Assembly: GCA_947625875.1 (NCBI GenBank)
Contig: CANQQG010000010.1
Coordinates: 1-55,546, forward strand
Length of the DNA stretch: 55,546 nucleotides
Direction of reading: 5' to 3'
DNA from: an uncultured Lachnospiraceae bacterium
Lineage (GTDB): Bacteria > Bacillota > Clostridia > Lachnospirales > Lachnospiraceae
The position numbers and the translations under genes are program-made. Positions 7,937 to 16,305 of this stretch are shown piece after piece (position 1 is the stretch's first letter; each line of letters opens with the position of its first letter). Under the pieces are notes generated by a model. That model was not told the DNA's origin. It made no database searches and was given only the letters and a program-made list of their open reading frames with translations.

Positions 7937-9498
7937 ATAAATCCCACAAACACATCATCAAACTTCCATTTGATTTTGATATGCTCTGCATCGTAGACCA
8001 ACACCTGCTCTACAAAAATCCTTTCCAGCTCTTTTGTAAGATTTTTTGAATCCTTATACTCATGAATCAGTTCCGAGAGCAAATCAACCCTTGTGCTGCC
8101 GGATTCCTTCATCATACGCTTTGCTTCGATGCCCTGAATCGTTTCTTTCATTTCATCAATTCTGAAATTCAACATATCCCTTTCAGATATGTACTCGTCT
8201 CTTGTCAGGTCGCCCTCACGATATTTTTCATAAAGGCAGGTTTTCTTTTTCTCTAACGATTCCATACTCCTTTCCAATAAGGAAGTGTCAAGCTCCGCTT
8301 TTTCCTTTTCTTCCTGGGCTTTTCTCAGTTCCTCCCACTGAATGAATTGCTCAAAATGCCACTTCAGAGCCTTCATCACAGCGCCCCTTAACCCTACATT
8401 TGAATATGCGGCTTTATGGCAGACTGCCTGTGGATTTACTTCTCCATATCGGCAGATCAGTTTCTTCCTGTCCCTGCTGTAAGACATCTTGCGGCCACAA
8501 TGGGCGCACTCAAAGGCATTGGTTCTGTCTATTGTTTCAGGCTGTCCCTTCTTATAAATCAGGAAAGTGTCCTGTGTCCGGAGAAAGTCCTCATAGGACA
8601 CAATCGCTTCATGCGTATTCACAACACGCACCCAATCGTCTTTTTCAACGGGAGTGTCCTTGCCGTAGATGCCCTTCAAAGTCCTTTTCATCGAAACCAT
8701 ATTGCCAGTATAACGTTCGTCCTTTAGAATGGCAACCACTTTTGTTGGATCCCAGCCCGAAGCGCTGTTTTTTCTTCTCCAGTCCATTCCTCTCTTTTTT
8801 TCAATTGCGTACTGCGCGGGAGATAAAATGCCTGCTTCGTTTAGCATCTGTGTGATCTTTCTCGCCGACAATCCTGAAAGTTTAAGCTGATATATCTTTC
8901 GGATGATCGGCGCGACTTCCTCATCGACAATGAGCTTATGCTTGTCCTCCGGCGACTTCAAATATCCGTACGGAGCGTTTGCGCTTGCGAACTTTCCTTC
9001 TCGCGCCATTTCCATGCGCACATTCCTAAGCTTCTTAGAAGTATCCCTGCTGTAAAAATCATAGATGAAGTTCTTAAAAGCAACCGCCAGGCCCGCTGTT
9101 TCTTTACCGCCATCCTTACTGTCGTAATGATCATTGACCGCGATGAATCGGATGCCCATAAACGGAAACAGTTGTTCAAGATAGTTTCCCATTTCGATAT
9201 AATCCCGGCAAAAACGGGAAAAATCTTTTACAATGATGCAGTTCACCTTTCCATCGCGAGCCAAATCCATCAGTTCATTAAACTGAGGTCTGTCCATTCT
9301 CTTGCCGCTGTATCCATCATCTGATTTTTCAATGACTTTGCACCCACGAAATTCAGGGTGCGTATTGATATAGTCATACAGAAGCATCCTCTGATTGGTT
9401 ATGCTGTTGCTTTCTTCCTTATTGCCATATAAACCGACGTCATCATCTTCCTTTGACATACGGGTATAGAGAGCCACTACATAAGATTCCTTTGTCAT
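7924..9498 (-). CDS. large serine recombinase 1
   Basis: A 524-residue site-specific recombinase. The resolvase-type catalytic domain starts at about residue 6 with the nucleophile in YTRMSKED (Ser15) and the arginine-bearing segment VKDFSRFCRDYIEMG. The DNA-binding recombinase domain lies at about 175-290 (GYLKSPEDK onwards). A zinc ribbon (CAHCGRKMSY, CRYG, C) is near 325-365, and a coiled coil at about 385-475 is typical of integrase-class enzymes. Its ATG overlaps the stop codon of recombinase 2 by four bases, so the two are translationally coupled. FSRFC replaces the usual LSRFG, a small departure in the active-site region. Confidence 0.93.
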   Translation of the reverse strand: MTKESYVVALYTRMSKEDDDVGLYGNKEESNSITNQRMLLYDYINTHPEFRGCKVIEKSDDGYSGKRMDRPQFNELMDLARDGKVNCIIVKDFSRFCRDYIEMGNYLEQLFPFMGIRFIAVNDHYDSKDGGKETAGLAVAFKNFIYDFYSRDTSKKLRNVRMEMAREGKFASANAPYGYLKSPEDKHKLIVDEEVAPIIRKIYQLKLSGLSARKITQMLNEAGILSPAQYAIEKKRGMDWRRKNSASGWDPTKVVAILKDERYTGNMVSMKRTLKGIYGKDTPVEKDDWVRVVNTHEAIVSYEDFLRTQDTFLIYKKGQPETIDRTNAFECAHCGRKMSYSRDRKKLICRYGEVNPQAVCHKAAYSNVGLRGAVMKALKWHFEQFIQWEELRKAQEEKEKAELDTSLLERSMESLEKKKTCLYEKYREGDLTRDEYISERDMLNFRIDEMKETIQGIEAKRMMKESGSTRVDLLSELIHEYKDSKNLTKELERIFVEQVLVYDAEHIKIKWKFDDVFVGFMGQE

Positions 9499-11219
9499 AT
9501 CGCTTCCTCCTTCCGCCGGTCAGCAATCGCCTGTAGTTTTTCCATCTCATCATCAAAACGAAAAACTACCGTAAGTCTGCCATCTGTATGTACCTTAACC
9601 TGTGAAATAAAGGCTTCGATGATTTCACGATTCAATTCCTGAAAATCCGCATACCGATGGACAATGTCCGCAAGATTTCCCTCCGCATGAAATTGTTCTG
9701 AGCACTGTGTTTCCCGCTTCATCAATTCGTTAATTTCAGATGCGAGCCTTGCTCCCTCGTCCGCATAGTTTTTCCTTAATTGCAGGTACTCCGCTTCGCT
9801 CAGGATTCCGTCCTGATAATCTTCGTATATGCCTGCCGTCATTTGCTCTATCTGGGCGGCTCTTTGCTGTTTTTTCCTGATCTGCCCCTGCATACCGACA
9901 GCGGAGTTTCTGACGGAAGCCTTCTTATTCAATTCAGAAACAGCCCGTTCCAAATCCAAAAATAAGTTAATATGGTATCGAATGGATTCCGCAACCGCCT
10001 GATCCAGGGCTTCCTTGCGAATATTCTTGTTTGGGCAGGAATATTCATAAATCATCTTATGTCTGCCACACTCATATAAACCATAGTAATCATACGCATT
10101 GGCAGCCCCTTTTTTGGCTTTCCTGAATTTTCCCATTTTCATTGCACAGCCACAGTCAGCGCAGCGAACCATTCCCCTGAAAAGATTTTGGACGATTCCC
10201 TCCGCATAGCTTGCGTGATTTTTGGCTTCCAAAGCGCTTTCTTCAAGAAGCTCCTGCACCTTGTCAAACTGCTCCTTCGTGATAAGCGCTTCGTGCGTAC
10301 CCTCCACCACTTTCCATTCATCTTCAGGAACCGCATAACCCTTAACCCTTTTTGCAAGCGACACTTTTGTCTTTCCATACACCAGACAGCCAAGATACAT
10401 ACGGTTTCTCAAAATCCTGTTGGTCGTACTTCGGCTCCAGTATGAATTAAGGTATTTCGTCTCCTTTGAAATTCCCTTTAATACGAAGTATTTCGACGGA
10501 CAGGGGATTTCTTCCTCATTCAGTTTTTTCGCAATCATTCCGGGGGAAGCGCCTTTTAACCGCATCTGAAAAATTCTTTGCACAACGCCTGACGTCTCTG
10601 GATCAACGACTAAGCGGTTTTTATCGTCAGGAGCTTTCAGATATCCGTATACGGGATTTTTCGCCATAAACTTGCCCTGCCGTTTGCGCGTTTCCATTGC
10701 AGATGACACTTTGATTGATATATCTTTGGCATATCCCTCATTAATGATGTTTTTTAAGGGAATGATCAACGCTTCATCTGTAAAATCAGGAGAAATGCTG
10801 TCATATCCGTCTGTGACGGAAATAAATCTTACCTTGAAAAAAGGAAAAATCTGCTCCAGGTAATTTCCCGCTTCTAAATAATTGCGTCCAAGACGGGAAA
10901 GGTCTTTCACTACGATACAGTTAATCGTTCCGTTGCGCATATCCTGCATCATTTCCTCAAACGCAGGCCGTTCAAATTTGGTGCCTGTGAATCCATTATC
11001 CACATACATTTTATGCAGATGCAGGTCACTATGGCTGTTTATGAACTCCATCAGCAATGTTTCCTGATTCTGCAAACTGTAACCGTCAGCTTTTCCGCTA
11101 TCCTCCATCGACAAGCGGACATAAGCTGCCGTTCTGTATCCTGCTGACGTTTGTTTCGGTGCAGAAACAGGATTTTTTCCCAACACACTGGCTGTATTTA
11201 ACCTTTTCTTTCGTGCCAT
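9495..11219 (-). CDS. large serine recombinase 2
   Basis: A 574-residue member of the same family. A basic 30-residue leader precedes the catalytic domain (YVRLSMEDSG with the nucleophilic Ser; VKDLSRLGRNYLEAGNYLEQ). The recombinase domain is at about 190-320, the zinc ribbon reads CADCGCAMKMG followed by CGRHKMIYEYSCPN, and a coiled coil follows at about 440-520. I start it at the ATG at 11219, because GGAGG precedes it and it begins four bases after the stop of recombinase 3. An upstream extension to 11288 overlaps that gene. It is the middle gene of the coupled trio. Confidence 0.93.
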   Translation of the reverse strand: MARKKRLNTASVLGKNPVSAPKQTSAGYRTAAYVRLSMEDSGKADGYSLQNQETLLMEFINSHSDLHLHKMYVDNGFTGTKFERPAFEEMMQDMRNGTINCIVVKDLSRLGRNYLEAGNYLEQIFPFFKVRFISVTDGYDSISPDFTDEALIIPLKNIINEGYAKDISIKVSSAMETRKRQGKFMAKNPVYGYLKAPDDKNRLVVDPETSGVVQRIFQMRLKGASPGMIAKKLNEEEIPCPSKYFVLKGISKETKYLNSYWSRSTTNRILRNRMYLGCLVYGKTKVSLAKRVKGYAVPEDEWKVVEGTHEALITKEQFDKVQELLEESALEAKNHASYAEGIVQNLFRGMVRCADCGCAMKMGKFRKAKKGAANAYDYYGLYECGRHKMIYEYSCPNKNIRKEALDQAVAESIRYHINLFLDLERAVSELNKKASVRNSAVGMQGQIRKKQQRAAQIEQMTAGIYEDYQDGILSEAEYLQLRKNYADEGARLASEINELMKRETQCSEQFHAEGNLADIVHRYADFQELNREIIEAFISQVKVHTDGRLTVVFRFDDEMEKLQAIADRRKEEAI

Positions 11220-11223
11220 GTCC

Positions 11224-12897
11224 CTACGCCTCCCTGTCTGATTCCAATGTTTGAAGCAGCTCTTTCGCCTGCCCGAAAGCATCTTCAAAATTAAAGATTA
11301 TTTTGATACGATTATCTTCAAAAACCAATATTCTGTTGATTGTGATAGCTGCCGCCCATCGGCTGAGTTCCTCTAACTCTCCAAATTCCTTGAAATATTC
11401 CATCCACGCATAGTATTCCGTATGGTTGTCCTGTAAATCTGCGATTTCCTTTTTTATGGCGCGGATCGAATCTTCCGCATCTTCAATCCGCTTATCAAAT
11501 TCCCGTTTCAGCTTCAGATACTCAGGCTTGTCCAGCAGGCCGTCTTTTAAGTCCTCATAAATCCCAGCTTTCAGTTTTTCAGCCTTTTGCAATTCCGCTT
11601 CCTTCTTTTCGATATGCCGTTCGCGTTTCTGTACCAAAAACTGAACTGTAGGGACAGAATCGATATCCCGCAAAGCCTTTTCCGTATCCAATACATCTCT
11701 GATATGAAGATTTACGGAATGTAAAACAGCGTCTAACAGGTCCTTTTCACGAATCCTGTGCCAGGAACACTCTTTATCGTTGCTTTGCCCCTGACAGACA
11801 AAGTAAGAATATTTCTGCCCCGGCAAACCCTTTTCCAGCTTCTTAGCGGAATATGTCGTGGTTTTCCTTACCATTGGACGCCCGCAATCTCCACAGAACA
11901 GAAGTCCTGACAGTGGAAAGACGGCGTCATTTTTGGGAGATGTGCGGGTATCCCTCTCCATTAAGGTCTGGACAATTTCATACAGGCGTCTGTCAATTAT
12001 GGCAGGGTGGGCATTTTCTACCCTTACCCAATCCTTTTCCTCAACCGCCTGCCTTACCTTAACTTTGTGGTTGGGCGTCGTTTGTTTCCCCTGAATCAAT
12101 ACGCCGGTATAAACCTCATTTGTGAGTATCCTCGAAACGGCTTTTGCACTCCATAGAGCCTTTGGATTGACCTTGAAACTCGTTTCAAAACGGACTCCTA
12201 TGCTTCGTTTATATTCCATCGGGGATAAAATCCCCTGTTCATTCAGGATATTCGCAATCCGATATTGGCTGTATCCATTTATCTTCATGCGAAAAATATC
12301 CTGCACCACTGATCCGGCGTATGTATCAATTACCAGTTGATTCTTGTTTTCCGTATCTTTCAGATACCCATAACAGGCAAACGCTCCAATAAATTCCCCA
12401 TTTTTGCGTTTGACTGCCAGATGGCTTCTGATTTTTACGGACAAGTCACGACAATAGGAATCATTGATTAAATTCTTAAACGGCATCACAACGTCATGCG
12501 CCGTATCCACATTCAGACTGTCGTAATTATCATTTACCGCGATAAACCTGACTCCCAGCGTTGGAAACAATTTTTCTAAATAACGGCCTGCTTCGATGTA
12601 GTTTCGGCCGAAACGGGATAAGTCCTTAACGATAATGCAGTCAATCGTTCCCTTTTGGACGTCTTCCAGCATAAGCTGAAACGATGGCCGGTTGAAATCA
12701 ACGCCACTGTATCCGTCATCTTCTCTAATGGAAACCACCTGAATTTCAGGCTTGTCCTTTAGATAGTCCATAATCAAACTCTTTTGGTTTGATATGCTGT
12801 TGCTCTCATTCTTTGAGCCAGTCGTGACATCTCCATCTTCCTTTGATAATCTCAGGTAAATGGAGGCGCGATAAACCTTGTTTTGTTTTTTTATCAT
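11224..12897 (-). CDS. large serine recombinase 3
   Basis: A 557-residue enzyme, first of the trio. Catalytic Ser lies in YLRLSKEDGD and the helix-E segment reads VKDLSRFGRNYIEAGRYLEK. A recombinase domain, a zinc ribbon (CGDCGRPMVRK and a later C-x-C pair) and a long coiled coil (about 440-520) follow. The ATG at 12897 is chosen for its AAAGGAG eight bases upstream. Tandem trios of this kind occur at the ends of clostridial integrative elements and some phages. Which member performs integration or excision cannot be told from sequence alone. Confidence 0.93.
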   Translation of the reverse strand: MIKKQNKVYRASIYLRLSKEDGDVTTGSKNESNSISNQKSLIMDYLKDKPEIQVVSIREDDGYSGVDFNRPSFQLMLEDVQKGTIDCIIVKDLSRFGRNYIEAGRYLEKLFPTLGVRFIAVNDNYDSLNVDTAHDVVMPFKNLINDSYCRDLSVKIRSHLAVKRKNGEFIGAFACYGYLKDTENKNQLVIDTYAGSVVQDIFRMKINGYSQYRIANILNEQGILSPMEYKRSIGVRFETSFKVNPKALWSAKAVSRILTNEVYTGVLIQGKQTTPNHKVKVRQAVEEKDWVRVENAHPAIIDRRLYEIVQTLMERDTRTSPKNDAVFPLSGLLFCGDCGRPMVRKTTTYSAKKLEKGLPGQKYSYFVCQGQSNDKECSWHRIREKDLLDAVLHSVNLHIRDVLDTEKALRDIDSVPTVQFLVQKRERHIEKKEAELQKAEKLKAGIYEDLKDGLLDKPEYLKLKREFDKRIEDAEDSIRAIKKEIADLQDNHTEYYAWMEYFKEFGELEELSRWAAAITINRILVFEDNRIKIIFNFEDAFGQAKELLQTLESDREA

Positions 12898-12930
12898 CTC
12901 ATCCACTCCTTTGTTTCTTATCAAAGGGGG

Positions 12931-13012
12931 GGATACTATAAACGAAAACAGAGCGATGGGCAGTCGCCCTGTCATCTGCGCCTGTGTGTGACAGGTTCGC
13001 TTATAGTATACC
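12931..13012. promoter_or_regulatory. 82-base region bounded by a 16-bp inverted repeat upstream of the recombinases
   Basis: GGATACTATAAACGAA at 12931-12946 and the inverse of GGTATACTATAAGCGAA at 12996-13012 differ by one inserted and one changed base. Between them are smaller dyads (GGGCAGTCGCCC and TGTCA...TGACA). Each arm contains a TATACT or TATAGT box. It could be a paired operator, a crossover site, or the structured leader of the recombinase mRNA. Confidence 0.45.
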
Positions 13013-13038
13013 TGCCTTAACTGTTTACTTCAATGATG

Positions 13039-13311
13039 TCACAGACTCGCCTGAACCATCAAAGAAAACAGGTCATTTACAGACCTTCCGTTTTTTGCAT
13101 AATCAAATTGCACAACGACATCGCCTACACGATAACAATACAAATTTGACGTCTGGCTCTGTAAATCTTCAATGTCCACTTTGTTTTCCGCTGTTCGCTT
13201 TATCCTGATGTTACGCAGATCAGACAGTGAAGATTTGTCCACTGTCCGGACATCAACATTCCTCATTTCATTCAAACTCACGCTATTCGCCACCTTCATT
13301 TCTCTTACCAC
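13039..13311 (-). CDS. small conserved mobile-element protein (DUF6870-like)
   Basis: A 90-residue protein with the pattern LNEMRNVDVRTVDKSSLSDL followed by a segment ending NLYCYRVGDVVVQFDYA. It resembles small DUF6870-type proteins that recur on Lachnospiraceae mobile elements. The function is unknown. It starts with GTG at 13311, or with ATG at 13299; neither has a strong ribosome site. It lies 30 bases after the toxin gene and before the recombinase trio in the same direction, so it is probably co-transcribed with both. Confidence 0.6.
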   Translation of the reverse strand: MVREMKVANSVSLNEMRNVDVRTVDKSSLSDLRNIRIKRTAENKVDIEDLQSQTSNLYCYRVGDVVVQFDYAKNGRSVNDLFSLMVQASL

Positions 13312-13341
13312 ATAATTACGGGATTACAATGCAAAATATGC

Positions 13342-13752
13342 TTAATTTCTTGCAGAAATGTCTATATTATGATCCGGCAAAGCTTCTTGAAAGTATTCTA
13401 ACGCTAAACTTGTAACTAACGCCTTATCAATGCCGCTCATTTCTTTTTGCGTAACTTTTCCAAGATAACGGTCAATGCGGCTCTTATCAATCGTGCGGAT
13501 TTGTTCCAGCATCACAACAGACGGGTTTCCAAAAGCCGAATTGTTTTGAATCGCATAATGTGTCGGCAACGTTGCCTTCTTTTGAATCTTCGTTGTGACC
13601 ATAGCAACAATCAATGTAGGGGAATGGGCGTTCCCGGCATTATTCTGAATAACTACCACAGGGCGCGGACCTCCTTGCTCAGAGCCGCATACAGGGTTCA
13701 AATCCGCATAATAAATGTCACCTCTGCGATATACCCAATTTCTTTTCATCAT
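13342..13752 (-). CDS. PemK/MazF-family mRNA interferase toxin
   Basis: A 136-residue MazF fold: RRGDIYYADLNPVCGSEQGG at the N-terminus, then RPVVVIQNNAGN, TTKIQKKATLPTHY and the conserved EQIRTIDKSRI. Family members cleave single-stranded RNA at short motifs and are usually neutralised by an adjacent antitoxin. AAAGGAGG lies ten bases before paired ATG codons at 13752 and 13749. No ordinary MazE-type antitoxin precedes it; only a 32-codon frame (13832-13930) and a structured leader do. Such solitary PemK genes are frequent on clostridial elements, so it may act in element maintenance or be controlled by an unrecognised partner. Confidence 0.85.
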   Translation of the reverse strand: MMKRNWVYRRGDIYYADLNPVCGSEQGGPRPVVVIQNNAGNAHSPTLIVAMVTTKIQKKATLPTHYAIQNNSAFGNPSVVMLEQIRTIDKSRIDRYLGKVTQKEMSGIDKALVTSLALEYFQEALPDHNIDISARN

Positions 13753-13784
13753 GTACGGTGAACCTCCTTTCACTGGGTATGTAC

Positions 13785-13826
13785 GAAGGGCTGCACACCT
13801 GCAAAACGCCTGTGAGACAGCCCTTC
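13785..13826 (-). promoter_or_regulatory. stem-loop in the toxin leader
   Basis: GAAGGGCTG at 13785-13793 and CAGCCCTTC at 13818-13826 form a perfect nine-pair stem with a smaller inner stem (ACAGG and GGTGT on the minus strand). It lies about 30 bases before the toxin start codon and just after the stop of the 32-codon frame, so it could govern translation of the toxin. Confidence 0.4.
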
Positions 13827-13831
13827 CCAAA

Positions 13832-13930
13832 TTATGTTGAACCCCATACTTGTCCTCGACGCCCCTGGGATAACTTTGCTGACAGCATCGTTGGGAAATC
13901 ATCAGGCGACTGACTGTTAATCAGTTCCAT
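13832..13930 (-). CDS. 32-residue small ORF upstream of the toxin
   Basis: An ATG at 13930 preceded ten bases earlier by GGAGAGG opens a frame encoding MELINSQSPDDFPTM and ending QGRRGQVWGST. It is too short to match a family. Its good ribosome site and its position 79 bases before the mazF-like start make it a candidate leader peptide or minimal antitoxin. It may equally be chance. Confidence 0.3.
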   Translation of the reverse strand: MELINSQSPDDFPTMLSAKLSQGRRGQVWGST

Positions 13931-14343
13931 AGGAATCTAACCTCTCCGTAGTTCTTACCGAGCCGCCCTCATTGCGTGTTCCCTAAATCAATAGGGGCTG
14001 TGACTGGACGGAAGTATCATTATGCCTGTTGTTTTCTTCGCCGTATTGGGAACAACCCAATATTTACAGTCGATAGTTCTCGCTCGTATTACCCAAAGCC
14101 GAATGCTTTATAAAATCAATATCGAAATCCGCTTTGTGATAACAGGTCCTGGCGTATCTCTGATATGGCTGATGCTTTCGCACCGACAACAGGAACGTAC
14201 CTGATGAATGATTTATTCAGTTTTCAAAGGACAGCGCTTTCAGAAATTTCCTGACCGCAGGATAATTGTACTGTGAAATTACTCTCGTTTTTATGACTCA
14301 ACCGGGTGGATTTCCACGTTTTACCCACCCAGGCAGGGCGGGT
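13931..14343. other. 413-base gap without a convincing gene
   Basis: I see no coding frame with a ribosome site. It contains a perfect seven-pair hairpin (TATTGGG at 14044-14050 with CCCAATA at 14056-14062). A GC-rich hairpin at 14323-14343, directly after the stop codon of the XRE gene, pairs fully only on the minus strand (one G-U) and lacks a T-run. The length and dyads suggest a structured untranslated leader for the toxin-recombinase transcript. Confidence 0.4.
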
Positions 14344-14634
14344 TTATATATATGTTTTAATTTCATTCAACAACATTTCCATTTGCTTCACCGTTCTGCC
14401 AATATTATCAGACGGCATATTTCTTCCAAGCAAAATATAATCCACTGATACATTGAATTTCACAGCCATCTCCACAAACAACTCAATAGACGGTCGTTGT
14501 ATTCCTCTTTCGATCTTCCCCAAATAGCTGACGCTTATATTCAATTCTTCGGCAAACTGTTCCTGTGTCGATCCGCCTTCTTTTCTCAATTCTGCAATTC
14601 TTTTTCCGCTTTCCTTAAGGTTGTAATAAAGCAT
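14344..14634 (-). CDS. XRE-family regulator
   Basis: A 96-residue protein: a Cro/C1 helix-turn-helix at about residues 10-65 (RIAELRKEGGSTQEQFAEEL, VSYLGKIERGIQRPSIELFV) and a short helical tail. GGAGG lies seven bases before the ATG at 14634; the ATG at 14640 is too close to it. It stands first in the run of leftward genes toxin, accessory protein and three recombinases, so it is a reasonable repressor of element excision. An intrinsic terminator upstream isolates it from the activator gene. Confidence 0.8.
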   Translation of the reverse strand: MLYYNLKESGKRIAELRKEGGSTQEQFAEELNISVSYLGKIERGIQRPSIELFVEMAVKFNVSVDYILLGRNMPSDNIGRTVKQMEMLLNEIKTYI

Positions 14635-14719
14635 AGTCATTCCTCCGATTTTCTTGAAATTGGTTAATGTGCAAAATCTCAAGAGAACGGAGGGGAGCGG
14701 CAGCAAGAAGCACCCTTAT

Positions 14720-14769
14720 AAAAACAAAAAGCGCACCTGTTCCCACAATTTCTTGCAAGAACAGGCGCG
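14720..14769 (-). terminator. strong intrinsic terminator behind the activator gene
   Basis: On the minus strand CGCGCCTGTTC and GAACAGGTGCG form an 11-pair stem (one G-U), followed by CTTTTTGTTTTT. It ends the transcript of the GAF/BTAD regulator about 205 bases after its stop codon and insulates the recombinase-side genes. Confidence 0.85.
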
Positions 14770-14892
14770 TTGGTAAACGCTCCGTTATCCAATTAAAATA
14801 CCCCCATCAAATAAATTTCCCAGGCAATTTGCTCTTGCCCTCAAAACTTATCTAACAGGGGTTTGTTCTAAGGTGTTATGAAAGTTTACAGC

Positions 14893-14974
14893 GGTTTGTT
14901 TTATGGTTCGTTACAGGTTCGTTATAAAATTATGGTTTTTCAATGCTTTTGTAACGGTTCGTTGATGGTTCGTT
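14893..14974. repeat. tandem GGTTCGTT direct repeats, 11-bp period
   Basis: GGTTCGTT occurs at 14905-14912 and 14916-14923, and again at 14956-14963 and 14967-14974, with a variant GGTTTGTT at 14893-14900. Within each pair the period is exactly 11 bp, and the variant is 12 bp from the first. The last copy abuts the stop codon of the BTAD-type activator. Heptamer direct repeats one helical turn apart are the known target of SARP-type activators, whose DNA-binding plus BTAD layout this neighbour shares. That makes these repeats candidate binding sites. Confidence 0.55.
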
Positions 14975-16213
14975 TTAGCAATATTGCAGAAATCCTCCAG
15001 CTTTCAGGCTTTCGGTCAATTCCTCATATTCTTCGGCAAGAAGATTGCTCTGAGCAAGCTTTAATTGATTTCTTCCCATCTCTGCACGATTCATTTGATA
15101 CATCGCATATATTGTCCAGTAATAGGCGTCAGCATTATGCGGAACAATTCTTAGCGCATTAGCGGCATAATACTGAATGCCAGCGTAGTCCTTATCTTCA
15201 TCGAGCGCTTTTAACAGCTCTCCCAATGCGCCAATATATTTATATTCGTAGGCAACTGCCATCGACATAAGCCAATGTTCCTGTCGATAATTCTCAAATA
15301 ACGCTCCCTTATACAAATCAACCGCTTTCTTCAAAGCTTCAATTTTTTCTTCTCTGTCCGTAGTATACAATGCGACAGCAATCTTATTTTCAAACAACTG
15401 ATAATCCGTAAAGACATTCAATTCGTGATTGAGTTGGTAGCCATTTGGGGTGGATTCTATCAAACGAAAATCAGAGAGAAGAGTAAAGACTTGTTGCAGA
15501 CGATACACAAATCCTTTCATTTTTTTGATAGTATTTTCGGTATCTTCATCTTCCCATAATGCTTCAGCAAGTTCTCTTGGAGAAGATGCAATTTTCTTAT
15601 TCAGCAAAATGTAAGCTAACAGTTTTGCCTGCTTGGAAGATTTCATCTCCCGTTCTGTAAGAGCGCCCTTAACCGTCGTAATTTCCATTTCTCCAAACAG
15701 ACTGATATAAACATCTCTTTCATTCCTGATCTTGGGAGAAATAATAGAAAGTTTTCCTGATTCCATCAGGTAATACTCATTCAGCGAACATACAATCGGA
15801 TAATTCAGCATACGCAACAGACTTGTATGAGTTTTGTACTTCTTGGGATTACGCACAACCAAAAAGCCATTTACACCTTTCCAAAACGGCACAGCCAGCA
15901 ATGAATTTGTCTGCAACCGCTGATACAATTTATATTCATCAGGATATTCATCCCTGACATCTTCAACGTCAGTAATTACGATCGGCTCATGTTTCTCGTA
16001 ACAATCAAGCCATCGCTTATATCCGTCTAAAAACTCAAATTTGCTAAAATAAGTTCGCGCCATTTCTCCGTATTCCTTGTTGTACCACCACACAGGCTTC
16101 CAAACCCCGACATCGGCATCCACATCTACATCTAATATACCACACCAATCCGCATCGTAAAATTGGACAGTGGCTTTCATTGTTTCCATTGCAGCCTGTT
16201 TCGGATTATTCAA
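14975..16213 (-). CDS. GAF-like / BTAD-type transcriptional activator
   Basis: A 412-residue regulator. Residues 1-170 look like a GAF-type sensory domain (aromatic-rich, LLAVPFWKGVNGFLVVRNP). Residues about 175-270 form an OmpR-like winged helix (LFGEMEITT, KQAKLLAYILLNKK, PRELAEALWEDEDTENTIKK), and the rest is a bacterial transcriptional activator domain of helical repeats (EALKKAVDLYKGALFENYR onwards). The start is TTG at 16213, with GAGAGGGGG nine bases upstream. It lies downstream of the synthetase operon in the same direction, with about 380 bases of another gene and gap between. Regulators of this type accompany peptide gene clusters in gut clostridia, so pathway-specific control is likely. 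A strong terminator and tandem repeats follow. Confidence 0.75.
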   Translation of the reverse strand: MNNPKQAAMETMKATVQFYDADWCGILDVDVDADVGVWKPVWWYNKEYGEMARTYFSKFEFLDGYKRWLDCYEKHEPIVITDVEDVRDEYPDEYKLYQRLQTNSLLAVPFWKGVNGFLVVRNPKKYKTHTSLLRMLNYPIVCSLNEYYLMESGKLSIISPKIRNERDVYISLFGEMEITTVKGALTEREMKSSKQAKLLAYILLNKKIASSPRELAEALWEDEDTENTIKKMKGFVYRLQQVFTLLSDFRLIESTPNGYQLNHELNVFTDYQLFENKIAVALYTTDREEKIEALKKAVDLYKGALFENYRQEHWLMSMAVAYEYKYIGALGELLKALDEDKDYAGIQYYAANALRIVPHNADAYYWTIYAMYQMNRAEMGRNQLKLAQSNLLAEEYEELTESLKAGGFLQYC

Positions 16214-16305
16214 ATAATCATTCCCCCTCTCATTCTACTTTCTTATAGAACTTTAATGCTAAAATTTCTCTTTTCTCATTTTCATACCTTAATATGTCGT
16301 TACCG

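Noticed and set aside
12022-12094. Plus-strand frames inside the recombinase genes
   Set aside because: All are antisense to well-supported recombinase domains and lack ribosome sites.
14893-14974. CRISPR array
   Set aside because: Repeats are only eight bases with 3- and 32-base gaps, and there are no cas genes.
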